Shown here: positions 45,401 through 55,300 of the stretch, piece after piece
How positions within the stretch are numbered: position 1 is the stretch's first letter
How the letters are laid out: each line of letters begins with the position of its first letter
From: Symmetrospora coprosmae
Lineage: Eukaryota > Basidiomycota > Cystobasidiomycetes > Symmetrosporaceae
Direction: 5' to 3'
DNA length: 64,000 bases
Assembly (NCBI GenBank): GCA_008802785.1
Contig: VUYT01000018.1
Span: 310,001 to 374,000, forward strand
The notes under the pieces: model-generated
What the model was told of the DNA's origin: nothing
Database searches by the model: none
What the model saw: the letters and a program-made list of their open reading frames with translations, nothing else
Position numbers and translations under genes: made by a program

Positions 45401-46041
45401 AGTGAGTGAGATTTTCACTGCTGTTCCCAAGGCGCAGGTGGGCCTTAACGCAGTCCTCTTGATGTCTCTGCGCCCTCCAGAACATCGCGACAGACGTCAA
45501 CACCAAAACATCGCCGGCCATGCCGCCTGCCTATAGCCCACCGGTCGACTACACGCCGCCATCGATCGACACGCCGCCAGGTCCGACCGTCAATTGGCTC
45601 GACGATGCCGAGACGCGCCGGTTTCTGCAGTCCCTCGGGCTCATGGACGGCAGCCCGCCGAGCGAGTCCTTCACGGGCACTGGGGAGCCGTCTCTCCAAT
45701 CGGTTCCCGCTTTCGCGTCGGCGTCCGAGTCGACTTCAGCGTCCAACCCAGCACCGACCGCGGTCGCCAACGCTGGATTGGACATACCTTCGTACGCAGG
45801 CGGCCTGCCACTGTCCAACGGAACGGGCAACCCTTTCGCACAGTACGGCTATGAGATGCAAGCAGTTCCCAGTGCTTCTGCGGGCCTGACCTCGTCTGGC
45901 ATCAGCACTGGCGCGACTGCAGCGGGCAGCCAGAGGGAGAGCGCCCCGATCGCCAGTCTCTGGGATCCTTCGACCGACCTCGGACAGAACTTCTCCGTGA
46001 ATATGGCAATGCTGGAAGCCTTCCTCAAGAGTACGGGATGA
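42465..46041 (+). CDS. Zn2Cys6 fungal transcription factor
   Basis: Ten exons: 42465-42724, 42815-43519, 43600-43657, 43726-43923, 44014-44098, 44169-44699, 44797-44982, 45036-45211, 45294-45401 and 45481-46041; about 955 aa. After a Gln/His repeat and an Asp/Gln stretch comes KKKRKRNRAALSCTNCKARK and IKCSRQIPCEACIRRGVANAC, a complete six-cysteine GAL4-type cluster split by intron 1. The middle region (ADSLAAFAA..., NIFKPSFMREYEGFWAL, AILAEAVRSAMSLGLHQLGD, AVRMWWELVVQDHMALNVGR) is the fungal-specific transcription factor domain. It ends in RGYADSRFAYATNVCVESAQ, WFITRRVFAGAAVPDVLSAV and a Ser/Pro/Gly-rich activation-like tail. The target pathway cannot be told from sequence. The acceptor of intron 6 could be 44796 or 44805; both keep frame. 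Confidence 0.9.
42525..42590 (+). repeat. Coding CAGCACCAG repeat (Gln-His tract)
   Basis: Tandem CAG/CAC nonamers encoding QQQQHQQHQQHQQ-type polyGln/His near residue 21-42 of the transcription factor. Length polymorphism between strains is likely. Confidence 0.95.
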
Positions 46042-46298
46042 GCGCACTTGATCATGCGAGAAGGGCAGCAGGGAGGGTTGGGCATTCACTGCTAGAATAC
46101 AGTCAGTATGAGTAGATGAAGTATGCTGTTGTGCAAGAGCGGCTGCTAGCGCGTGGACGGAGTCGCCAGCTATTGCGGGTTTGGTCCTGAACACAGGCAC
46201 AGAGCGTGCGCGATGACGCCTTATAATGCGGATTTGATACACTGTCAACGCTGGTACTGCTACACGATTGATGCATCCCTACCACCGAGTACACATCG

Positions 46299-48195
46299 TC
46301 ACTGCTGCATGGCCGCTGACTGCTGTTGTTGTGCCGCCTGCGCCGCTGCCATCCTCCTCTTGATGAAGTCACGGATGGTGATATGGCCCTCGAGCGTGAC
46401 GAAAAACTTACGAATCTCTGGCGTCCCTTCCCACGTGACGACGCCGAGCTGCCGGGCATAGTTGAGGACGAGCTCGTAGTCGGCCTGGGTGCGAAAGTCC
46501 TCGTAGAAGTACCCTTCGCTCCCTGCGACTCTGTTCTTCTCCATCTCCCACAGCCGGATCTGGTCGACGACCGTGGGCGGGAGCAAGGGTGTCTGCTTGC
46601 GCATCTGCGGGTGCGCGTGCGTCGACAGGTACGCGACGACCTGTGCGGCCGTGATGCCGTTGCTCAGGGCCGACTTTATGCTCTCGCGCGTAATCATGCC
46701 GATGACGAGGTTTGGGAAGCGCGATTTGAAGGTGAGGAACAGGTTGAGCACGGCAATCTGCAGAGGGTTGGACGTGTAGGCGTAGACGCGGTAGTTGGTC
46801 TCGAGGACGATGAAGCCTTGCTCTTGGGAGGAGGCTGACGAGGGCGCCGCAGCAGCGCCTCCTGCTGCTGTTGCCAGCTTGGCGGCGCCATTCGGGCCAG
46901 TGCTTGAGTCTGGGTTCACGAGTGGGGGAGCGTTGCTGGTGAGGGTTGTTGCCAACCGGGTAGGGTAGAAGGAATCGGTGGTCTGGCAAGGCGGGGAATG
47001 AAGGCCGGGTCAGCCAAGGTCGACGGATAGCGATACCTGCAACACTATAGATATGCGATACTCACATCCTTCGAGTAGACCAAGCCGTAGTCTTTCAGGT
47101 CGTTGAGCATGACGATCTGAGTCCGGGTCAGGTTGGACGTCGAGTAGGCCTGTGAATGGGTGGAGCATGCGGATCTCAGCACGTATGCTGCCAGTCTTGT
47201 GTCTCGTGGCCACGGAGAGGACCCACCCTGCCCAACTCCAGACTGCCGAGCATGAACAAGAATGCCATGACTTCGACCGTGTCCATGCCTTTCTCCTCGC
47301 TGAGACCGAGGTAGCGCATGAGCAAGCCCCAGAGCTGCGTGTTGACGTCCTCGAGGAGGAACTGGAAGCCCTTGCTCGTGATCTTGAGGTTCCCCGCGGT
47401 CGCCGTGCGCTCCGTGCCGGACATGAGGCCGGACGTGCGGAGCATCTCGAGGACGGAAGGGGAAGGGCGGTGCGAGAAGGACGCGCTCGACCCGACGAGG
47501 TAGTGCAGGATCGTCTCCCACGAGTCGTTGGCGTACCGGTCGAGGAAGGCCACGTCGATGTCCACGCCGTCGCTAGCCGTGCGAGGCACGCTGAGCGGGA
47601 TCCCAAACGAGTTGTGCGAGCCGCCGCCGGTGAGTGCGCGCTTGAGCGACTTCTGGAAGTTGACGTTCAGGCTGTATTCGGGGCCCTGCTCGAGAATGTG
47701 CAGCCGGCGGAGGGCCTGGATTGCGAGGTCCATCTGTCTGCAGAGGGTCGAGGGGGGAGACACGGGGAGCGCGGCAAAGCAGCAGGAGGCAGGAGCATGT
47801 TCGTTACTTCTTGTTCGACATCGGCTGCTTTTACAAAGGGTGACAAGAGCTGCGGGAGCAGGACGGGGAAAGGAGAGAACCCACCTCCTGCCTTCGCTCC
47901 TGCGGCTGAACCACTGCTCGACCATCCCTTGGTCCAGACCGCCTCCACCGGACTTTGCTGCATCGCCAAAGTCGATCCAGAGCATGTTCATCACGATCTG
48001 GCGGGCCAGGACGGGGAGCAGGCGGAAGATGGACAGGCCTGAAGAAGGGCTGGCATACAGTCGTGCTAGAGTGGTTGCTGGCAGACGGTCCAGGTAGGAG
48101 TAGATGGCAGAGGTGGAAGCTGTCTCGCCGGCTGCTTTGCTCGGGGCTGCTGGAGCCGTCAGGGCGACCCAGGCAGAGGAGGCCATATCGGACAC
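46299..48195 (-). CDS. TFB2: TFIIH subunit 4 (p52 / Tfb2)
   Basis: Four exons on the minus strand: 48195-47885, 47737-47227, 47149-47066 and 46982-46299; about 529 aa. It begins with a short Ala/Ser lead, then AIYSYLDRLPATTLARLYAS, MNMLWIDFGDAAKSGGGGLD and LHILEQGPEYSLNVNFQKSL. The middle has LKITSKGFQFLLEDVNTQLW and DTVEVMAFLFMLGSLELGRA, followed by LTRTQIVMLNDLKDYGLVYS and the C-terminal ETNYRVYAYTSNPLQIAVLN, LFLTFKSRFPNLVIGMITRE and VVDQIRLWEMEKNRV. These track the whole p52 family. Tfb2 anchors XPB/Ssl2 in TFIIH and stimulates its ATPase for promoter opening and nucleotide excision repair. Divergent from NUF2; converges with the transcription factor gene. Confidence 0.95.
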
Positions 48196-48820
48196 TTGCT
48201 GCGGCTTTACGTGTATAGTGAGAGATGTGGAGGGACACGCATTATCGTCAGTGTGTGCTCATCTCTGGCGTGAATGCGTTGAGAGAGAGAATGCGCTCAG
48301 AGGAGGATTGTGGGATCAGCCTGACGTGCAAAAATACTCAATGTTCTGCATCGAGCTTCCCTCCTCCGAGGAGGAAGGAGAATGCCCCTAAGCAGTCTAA
48401 CATGCTATTAATCGGTATGTGATTTTCATCGTGTGTGTGTGTGTGTGGGTGGGTGTGTGTGTGTATGCGGTTGCCCTGTTCTGCGCAGCCGAAAAGCCTT
48501 ATAGGCTGGCTGCTCACCTGATGAGAGCGGTGAGCGATGAGGAGGATCACACCAGCATTGGCACTACTATCGCTATCGCCAGCTGGCCATTGTCGTCATC
48601 GTCGTCGTCTTGATGGGATACTGCTGCTGCTATGCAGTGCTGTTCACGCCATATTATGGCCCATCGCTGCTATCTGAGGAGGGAGGGAGGAGGCAGAGGA
48701 GGAGCCGCCCCCACCCCTGCCCCTTCCCTTGTTGACAGGCCCGCCCGCACAGAGACAAGGGGCGCGACTTCGCCGCCGGATGGACGCAGCAGCAGTACAA
48801 CAACGAGCAGCATAGCATAG
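48196..48820. promoter_or_regulatory. Divergent promoter, TFB2 / NUF2
   Basis: 625 bases between two start codons. Contains a TG-rich microsatellite at about 48431-48466 and purine-rich GGGAGG runs near 48680-48700. Confidence 0.5.
48431..48466 (+). repeat. TG/GTGG microsatellite
   Basis: Run of GTGTGT with two GGGT interruptions, within the TFB2/NUF2 divergent promoter. Confidence 0.9.
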
Positions 48821-50583
48821 ATGGCCACCTTCCCGACCCTGTCCACCCCAGAGATCCTCTCTGTCCTCTCCGAGATCAACTGCCCCGTCCCGCCAGAGTT
48901 GGACGTGGACCGCCCCACGAGCAAGGGCGTCTCGGCCGTGTACTGGTGGTTCTGGGAGTACACGACGACGATAGCCCCGCAGGATGCCAAAGAGGCGACA
49001 GACGCCTACATGGAGAATGTCCTCAACCAGGGGAACGGCGAGGTCGAGATGTACGGGGAAGGCCTCCAGCTGGGAATCCAGTTTGAGACTCTGTGAGTGG
49101 AGGGAGGGTTGCTCGTCGAGGTGGACAAGCGCAGAGGGGGGCAGAGGATGGCGCCTGCTAGAAGTCGCAACCGTGCTGGCTCGGCGCAGGTCATTGCGAC
49201 CGCCTGCTGCATCCCCTGCGACTCCCGCTGCACAGTCCCCCACGCCACGACGCGTCCACCCGCCACACACACTCGTATACAAACAAGCTCGCCCATGTGC
49301 TGAAGAACAAGAGCTGACAGCCGGCTGTGCGCTCAACATCCTCAGAAAGCAGATGATGACCTGGGCCATGCTCGACGACTTCACCCTGCGCGACCTCCGG
49401 GATCCCATGGCCCCACGGGTGCGCAAGATCCTCTCGGCCCTCATCAACTTCCACCTCTTTTCGCGCGAGCAGGAACCCCTCATCGAGGGCCTCGAGGACG
49501 CGCACCAGGCCGAGCTCGACGCGCAGCAGGCGACGGCCGAGGAGATTGAGCGCTGGCACCGCAAGATTGACGACAAAAAAGCCCAGCTCGTCCGCGAGCG
49601 CGAGGAGGTCGAGCGCCTCGGCAAGGAGAACGAGGAGCGGCGCATCAAGCTCGTCCGCTTGAAGGAGATGGAGGAGCCGACCGTGCTGCGCATGGAGACG
49701 GCAAAGCGCGAGCGGGGCACGCTGCAAGAGAAAATGGAAAACATCACCATGGGCATCAAGCAGCACGACGGCGAGATTGCCCGGCTAAGGGGCAGGATCG
49801 TCCAGTCGCCGGACAGGGTCCGTCAGACGCTCAACGACATGGCCGCGAGCCTGCAGGCGCTCAAAGACGAGCTCGTCGAGGTCGACCGAAAAGCGCGCGA
49901 GCACGAGAGCCGCATCGCCGTCGCGCGCAAGTACGAGGGCGAGATCGGGGGCACCATCAAGCTGCTCGACGAGTGGTCGTCCGAGCTCGCGCGCCTGAAC
50001 GACATCTCGAGCCGCCTCTCGTCCCTCGTCGAGCAGCGCGACGCGTCGTCAGAGACCTTGTCCGAGCTCACGCTCCGGCACCAGCAGCTCGAGCGCAGGC
50101 TCCAGAGCACGGCCGAGCAGCTCGACAGGCAGGAATCGCTCGCGCAGACCAAGAAGCACCAGCTCCGCACAAAGACGGGGAAACTGCAGGAGCAGTACGA
50201 GACGCTCATGCTCGAGCGCGAAGGGATACAGGCGCAGCAGGAGCTAAAGGCAAAGGAGTGTCGCAAAGTCACGGAAGCTATCGAGGAGCTCACGAAGGCT
50301 GCGCATCAGGAGACGGATATTGCAAAAGCGGCTTTAAACGAATTGCGAGATGATGTTTGTGAGTGCCCTCCGTGTACGCGCGCGCTGTCGACGTTCTGCA
50401 GAGGAAGCCCGCTGACGGCCATCTATTCTGTCCGCTCGTAAACAGTGACGTATTCTGCCAAGTAAGTCAAAGCTATACGACCTCGCCTTCCGGGTCCTCA
50501 TGCTGACAGGCCTTTCCCGCAGGCTCAACAAGGCCTTGGACAGCTTGAACGCCACTGTAGAACGGCCGTTTGGAGGCAGCTGA
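48821..50583 (+). CDS. NUF2: NUF2, NDC80 kinetochore complex subunit
   Basis: Four exons: 48821-49092, 49346-50358, 50446-50461 (16 nt) and 50523-50583; about 453 aa, the normal family length. Residues 1-140 form the calponin-homology-like head: MATFPTLSTPEILSVLSEIN and, after the intron, MTWAMLDDFTLRDLRDPMAP, RVRKILSALINFHLFSREQE. The rest is continuous coiled coil (about 145-450) rich in Glu/Leu/Arg heptads, for example EVERLGKENEERRIKLVRLK and ELRDDVLTYSAKLNKALDSL. NUF2 pairs with NDC80 to bind spindle microtubules. The 16-nt micro-exon encodes LTYSAK together with its neighbours and is required to keep the frame. Intron 1 is long for this locus (253 nt). Confidence 0.93.
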
Positions 50584-50821
50584 TGGCTACGTGGGCTGCA
50601 GGATGTTTCGTTGCTCTTCGATATTTACTTGAGTAATAGTCAGAAGATCACTGTCGTTGTACTAGTATGATGTGGTTGAGGAGGGGTGGTCAAGGCGGAC
50701 AAGCAAGTATGATGGATGCGTCATTCAGAACAAGGGCTCTAGAAGCGCGTGAGAGGAAGGGCGGCCTGGACGAGCTTTTCCCCTCCATCACACTGCACAT
50801 TTGAGCATCGCAGCCCACATC

Positions 50822-52176
50822 ATGCCCGCACCAGCATTCATCACGTCGATCCTGTCCAGGTTCCCGGTCGTCGAGTACCCGGAGGAGCCCTGCTATCCTC
50901 CGAGTGCCTCCAGCTCCTCCAGCTCGTCCACCACCACGGCGCCATACTCGTCGAGCGCGCCGGAGCACCCGACCTTCTGGCTGTACGGCCCGGGCGTCAA
51001 CAATGAGCGCGAGAGCTTTGACGTAGAGTGTCTGCGCTTGCAGGCTGAGGCCGTGTTTGCGGGGATTGAGACGCGGACGCGCTGGCTCGACACGGCTGAG
51101 GGAGCGCCGGGTGGTGCGTTGCCCGTCCCTTCTGCCAGGCTGTTCCGCATTGCGGATGCGAGGAGGCGCATGCAGGCCGCAAGCAGGCGCTGATCCTTGC
51201 GCTCTTGTGTGTGCTTCGTGCGCCGTCTTCCCATCATGCAGCCACCTTGCCGGCTCTGCACTTGCCCAACGGAGACCTCCTGCCTGCTGGTGCGATATCG
51301 GCCTGGATCGCAAAGAACGGCCCGAACGCAACAGGATCGCAGCACGGCAGGGAGAAGGATGGCTACACGGTCGACGGCGAGGACAAGGCTGCCGACGCTG
51401 GTGCTGCTGCTGGTGCCGAAAAGACGGATCAGCAGGAGAATGTGTCTCTGCAGGCGCGGACATATACGAGCTTGGTGGAGAGCAAACTGCAGCCTGCCCT
51501 GGTGCGGCTCCCCGTCAGCGCGTCTGCAACAAGTCAGTACCGGACTGACGTGCTTTATCCTGACCGATGGTCATTTGCTCGACCAGCTCGCGCACCTCTT
51601 CCTCGTCCCGCACATCTACGACAGCCTCACCACCCCTCTGTACTTCCCACAAACGCGCGCACGAGGCACGCCCGAGCACCCCGCTCTGCCGCTCCTGACG
51701 CGGTATGCCCATTCAGCGCTCTCGTACTCTCGAAAGCTCGAGATGCAGGCCGAGCTCGCAAAGGCGCTCAGCCCGGGCAGTGCCGGTGCAAGCGGAAGCG
51801 GGAGTGGGGTCGGAAACTGGTTTGGCCGGGGAGGGCCGAAGCTCGACCTCGAGGATGTGCAGCGCCAAGGAGAGGAGTGTATCGACCTCCTAGCGGCCAA
51901 GCTGGAGAACGAAGGTCGCGGCTGGTTCTTCGGCACCGAGTGAGCGGTCCCTGGAGCGCTTGCCCCCCTGTGACTTGCGGACGCGAAGGAGCTGACCTCC
52001 TTGTATCGCACAGACAAGCGACAAAGCTCGACGCGATCCTGTACGCCAACCTCCACATCGCATACATCCTCCACGAGCCAAAGATGGGCGCAGGCAACCC
52101 GTACCGCCGGAAACTGGAAAAGCACCCCGAGCTTTTCAGATGGGTAAAGCGCGTTCACAAGGACTACTTCTCGTAA
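50822..52176 (+). CDS. Metaxin-like mitochondrial outer-membrane import protein (SAM35/SAM37 type)
   Basis: Four exons: 50822-51113, 51242-51501, 51587-51939 and 52014-52176; about 355 aa. Residues about 50-75 give a thioredoxin-like GST N-terminal strand pattern (HPTFWLYGPGV, ESFDVECLRLQAEAVF) and, after the first intron, LPALHLPNGDLLPAGAISAW, as in metaxins. The helical part contains YTSLVESKLQPALLAHLFLV and LTTPLYFPQTR; the C-terminal GST-like helices are QGEECIDLLAAKLENEGRGW, FFGTEQATKLDAILYANLHI and HPELFRWVKRVHKDYF. In metaxin/SAM proteins these parts assemble beta-barrels with Sam50. I cannot decide between SAM35 and SAM37 orthology. Intron 2 (donor GTGCGG) was chosen because it restores phase 0 on both sides. 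It converges with TOR, 147 bases between stop codons. Confidence 0.68.
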
Positions 52177-52323
52177 TTCGCGGATCTGCTGGTACCATCG
52201 TAAGCGCATGTACATAATCGCCCAAGAAGCCTCTGAAGCAGCGCAATACTTGCATTCGTAATCGTAGTCGTTTCTCGAGCCTTTCTATAGAGTGACACCG
52301 CAGCACGCGTTCTACCGTTCCAT

Positions 52324-55300
52324 CTACCAGAACGAGCACCATCCCAAATAAGCAGCACTAAGTACGAACGGGTCGGTCGCCTGCAGGATCAAGCGCGCCA
52401 CCTGCTCCTCGACAGACAGCGGCTGGTCCCCGCCAAACTCTTTACCCTCGAGCTTTGCCCGAGCCCGCTTGACGACCTTTTGCGCCTTGGGCGAGAGCTC
52501 CGTCACAGCCTTCTCGACGACACTCTCGGTCTTTCGGCGCCGCATGTGGTGCGTGCCCACCTGGGCGAGCGGGGTATCGTCCGAGTCGTGCTCCTTCTCG
52601 CCTGCTGTGACTCCGGTACCCGCATTCGCAGCTGCAGTCCCACTGCCACTGCCGCTACCGCCGCTTGCTCGATTGTGCTCCAGCTGACGCGGATTGAGAA
52701 TGAGGTGCTGCACGAGCGGGTCGTGCAGGTACGCGGAGAAGACGGCTTCGATCGACTCCTTGTTCTCCCGCAGGATGCTCAGGGTCTGCTGCGAACACAA
52801 CCGGAAGACGCCTTCCACGCCCGTGGGGCCTAGACACTTAATCATCTGGCGAGTCAAGCGGAAAGGCATGCGCTGTGCTCGGCAGGCTTGTCAGCGCGCG
52901 CTCAACGCAAGTCAACAAGTATGAGAGGCGCCTCACCTCGGGGAAGCTGTCGCGCTCCATAGCCTGCTCGAAGCAATCGCCAAAGTCGATTTGGACTGCC
53001 GCATTACCCCAGTTTACGGTCAGCAAAGCGAGAGTCCGTGACGCGTGTAGGGTCATGCTCGAGCTCACCAGCTTCGCCGCTGACACGGTCTTGTAGAACA
53101 TTGGAAGGGTGCCGGCTGCCAAATAGACGGGAATCAGGGCTGTCCTCACCACGCCTAGCCAGAAAATGGTTGCGTACTCTCCAAGCCCGAGCAGATGACC
53201 GACCATGCTGGTCGTAGCCAGACTCCTCGCATAAGCTGCTCGCCGCTCAAGCCACGAAGCGGCCGACTCGCTCTTCTTCCAGAGCACCGCAGCGAGCTCA
53301 TCGCCTTTGGTCGCGTCCAGCGCCAACTCGAATGCTTCCACCGCCTGCATGGACGTAAGCGTGCCTTTCGTCATGCCTGGGGCGTGCTGGCCAATGAGCT
53401 TGAGCTCGAGATCCATTGGCACCCCGGTAACTTTGCGCTGTTGCCGGCAGATCGCCTGGAGGGTATCGCCGCGCTGATACCATGACACCAGCCCTGCACG
53501 GTGATACAAGGCGGGAATGTCAGAAGTGAGCATGACGACATCGTGTTGTTGACACTCACCCGCCGTGTGGCTTAGCGGCATCACAGCAAAGCGGACGACT
53601 GCAGTATCCGATGACACCGTCAGCTCGCGTACGAACTTGCCAACGCTGAGCAGACACTCTGGGCGTACTTCGTAAGTGTCGCTTGACTGCATCCTGGTTA
53701 GCACCCAGCAGCGAATTGACAAGGGCGAACTGCGAAAAGGAGGAGGGGAATATCAGCATGCTCTAGCCAAGCTCCGAATGCACGCCTCGACCCACCATCT
53801 GCCCGCATCTCTCATCCAGGCGGAGATCCTCCCGAGGCTTGAGCAAGAACATGTACGACTTGCCGTCGCTCGCCAGCATCTGGATCTTCCTCGGCCGCTG
53901 CTTCGAGCTCAGCACCTCGACTCGCGATCTGATCCGGGTGATGCAGATGTCGGCGCCTTCGTGTGCCTGTCGAAGGTATGTTCCCGGCACGGAGAACCTC
54001 CAGTTCTTCTTTGCTGCCAGCGGGGGCGAGGCATCCGCCAGGTCGAACGCAAGCGGGGCATCCTTTACGGCTGCCGATAGCACACGGTGCACGTCGTGCC
54101 ACAACTTCCAGGTCTTGCTGAGCTCCTTGTCACTTCCGCTGCGGACCGTCTTCTTCCCTTGCTCTCGAGCCAGTTTGATGGCAGCAGAGTACCGCACGAC
54201 AAAGTCACACTCCGCCGCTGTCTCGGGACGCTCGAGCGCTGCGCAAGTCTCTTCGAGAAGGTTTACCATCCCTTCGACGTCTGCTCGCCGGTTTATCAGC
54301 CTAGAATACCACAACCCTCCTCCACTTCAGAGCTACTCACTCCTGCCCTCGCTGTCGTTGAAGATGAACTTGGCTCCGCGCTCAACGGCACCGAGAACTA
54401 CCTCTTCCCATGTCATGGACGTCCTGATCAACTCCTTGTTCAGGAGAAGAGCCTCTTGCACGAGCTCTTCGTCGTATAGTCGCATCAGGTCGAGCAGCTT
54501 CTTTGCGATCTGTGCACGCTCCTTGTTAGGGAATTGTGCCACCGAGGACAGAGTCGCGAGCATGGTGTGCGGATGAGCCCGAGATAGGTGCTTCATGTGC
54601 GTTTCGATGATGGCCTGGAAGCGTCGATGAGGGTAGTTAAGCTGTGCTGCCAATTGAGGTATCGCCTCCATCCAGCAGTCCATGCTTAGCGTGTTGAGAG
54701 CCTGACCGCAAAGGGTCAGCGCAAGCACCCGCCAACAACCGTGAAGTGGGCAGCAGGTGTTGTCATACCTTCTCAGCAGCCACGGCAACCTCCTTGTGAC
54801 TGCCATACTTGATCATGCAGGTCAGAATCCCAAGGACATCTTGCAGTGGGTAGTCGTTCTTTGCCTTATGGATGATCTGGACGTAGCACTCGATGATCGA
54901 GACGGCTAGAGCGATGATCTCCTCGACAGGCGTGCCGGCTTCCATGCGCTCCCGTTGCTCGATCAAGGCGAGGTTGATGCTGGCGAGCTTGCGGTACGCT
55001 TTGACAGTCGGCAGGAACTCCACTGAGCGCTCGTAGCAGATCTGAGCCTCGGTCAATGAGGACTGGAGATAAGGCAGGCAGGTACTCAGTAGGGCAAAGC
55101 GGAAGGGTTCGTCCGAGCTACTCGTCACTCACCACGTCCGGTCCTGACACGAGATCTGCCAGGGTTTGCATAGTTCGGCCAAGCGTGCCCTTTTCCTCCT
55201 CAATCTTCTCAACGACTGCGGCGGTCTGCCGAGGGAGTCTCGCCATGTAGTTGACGCGGGTGCCTAACCGGGCCACCAGCTGACGAAGGCCTTCAATAGC

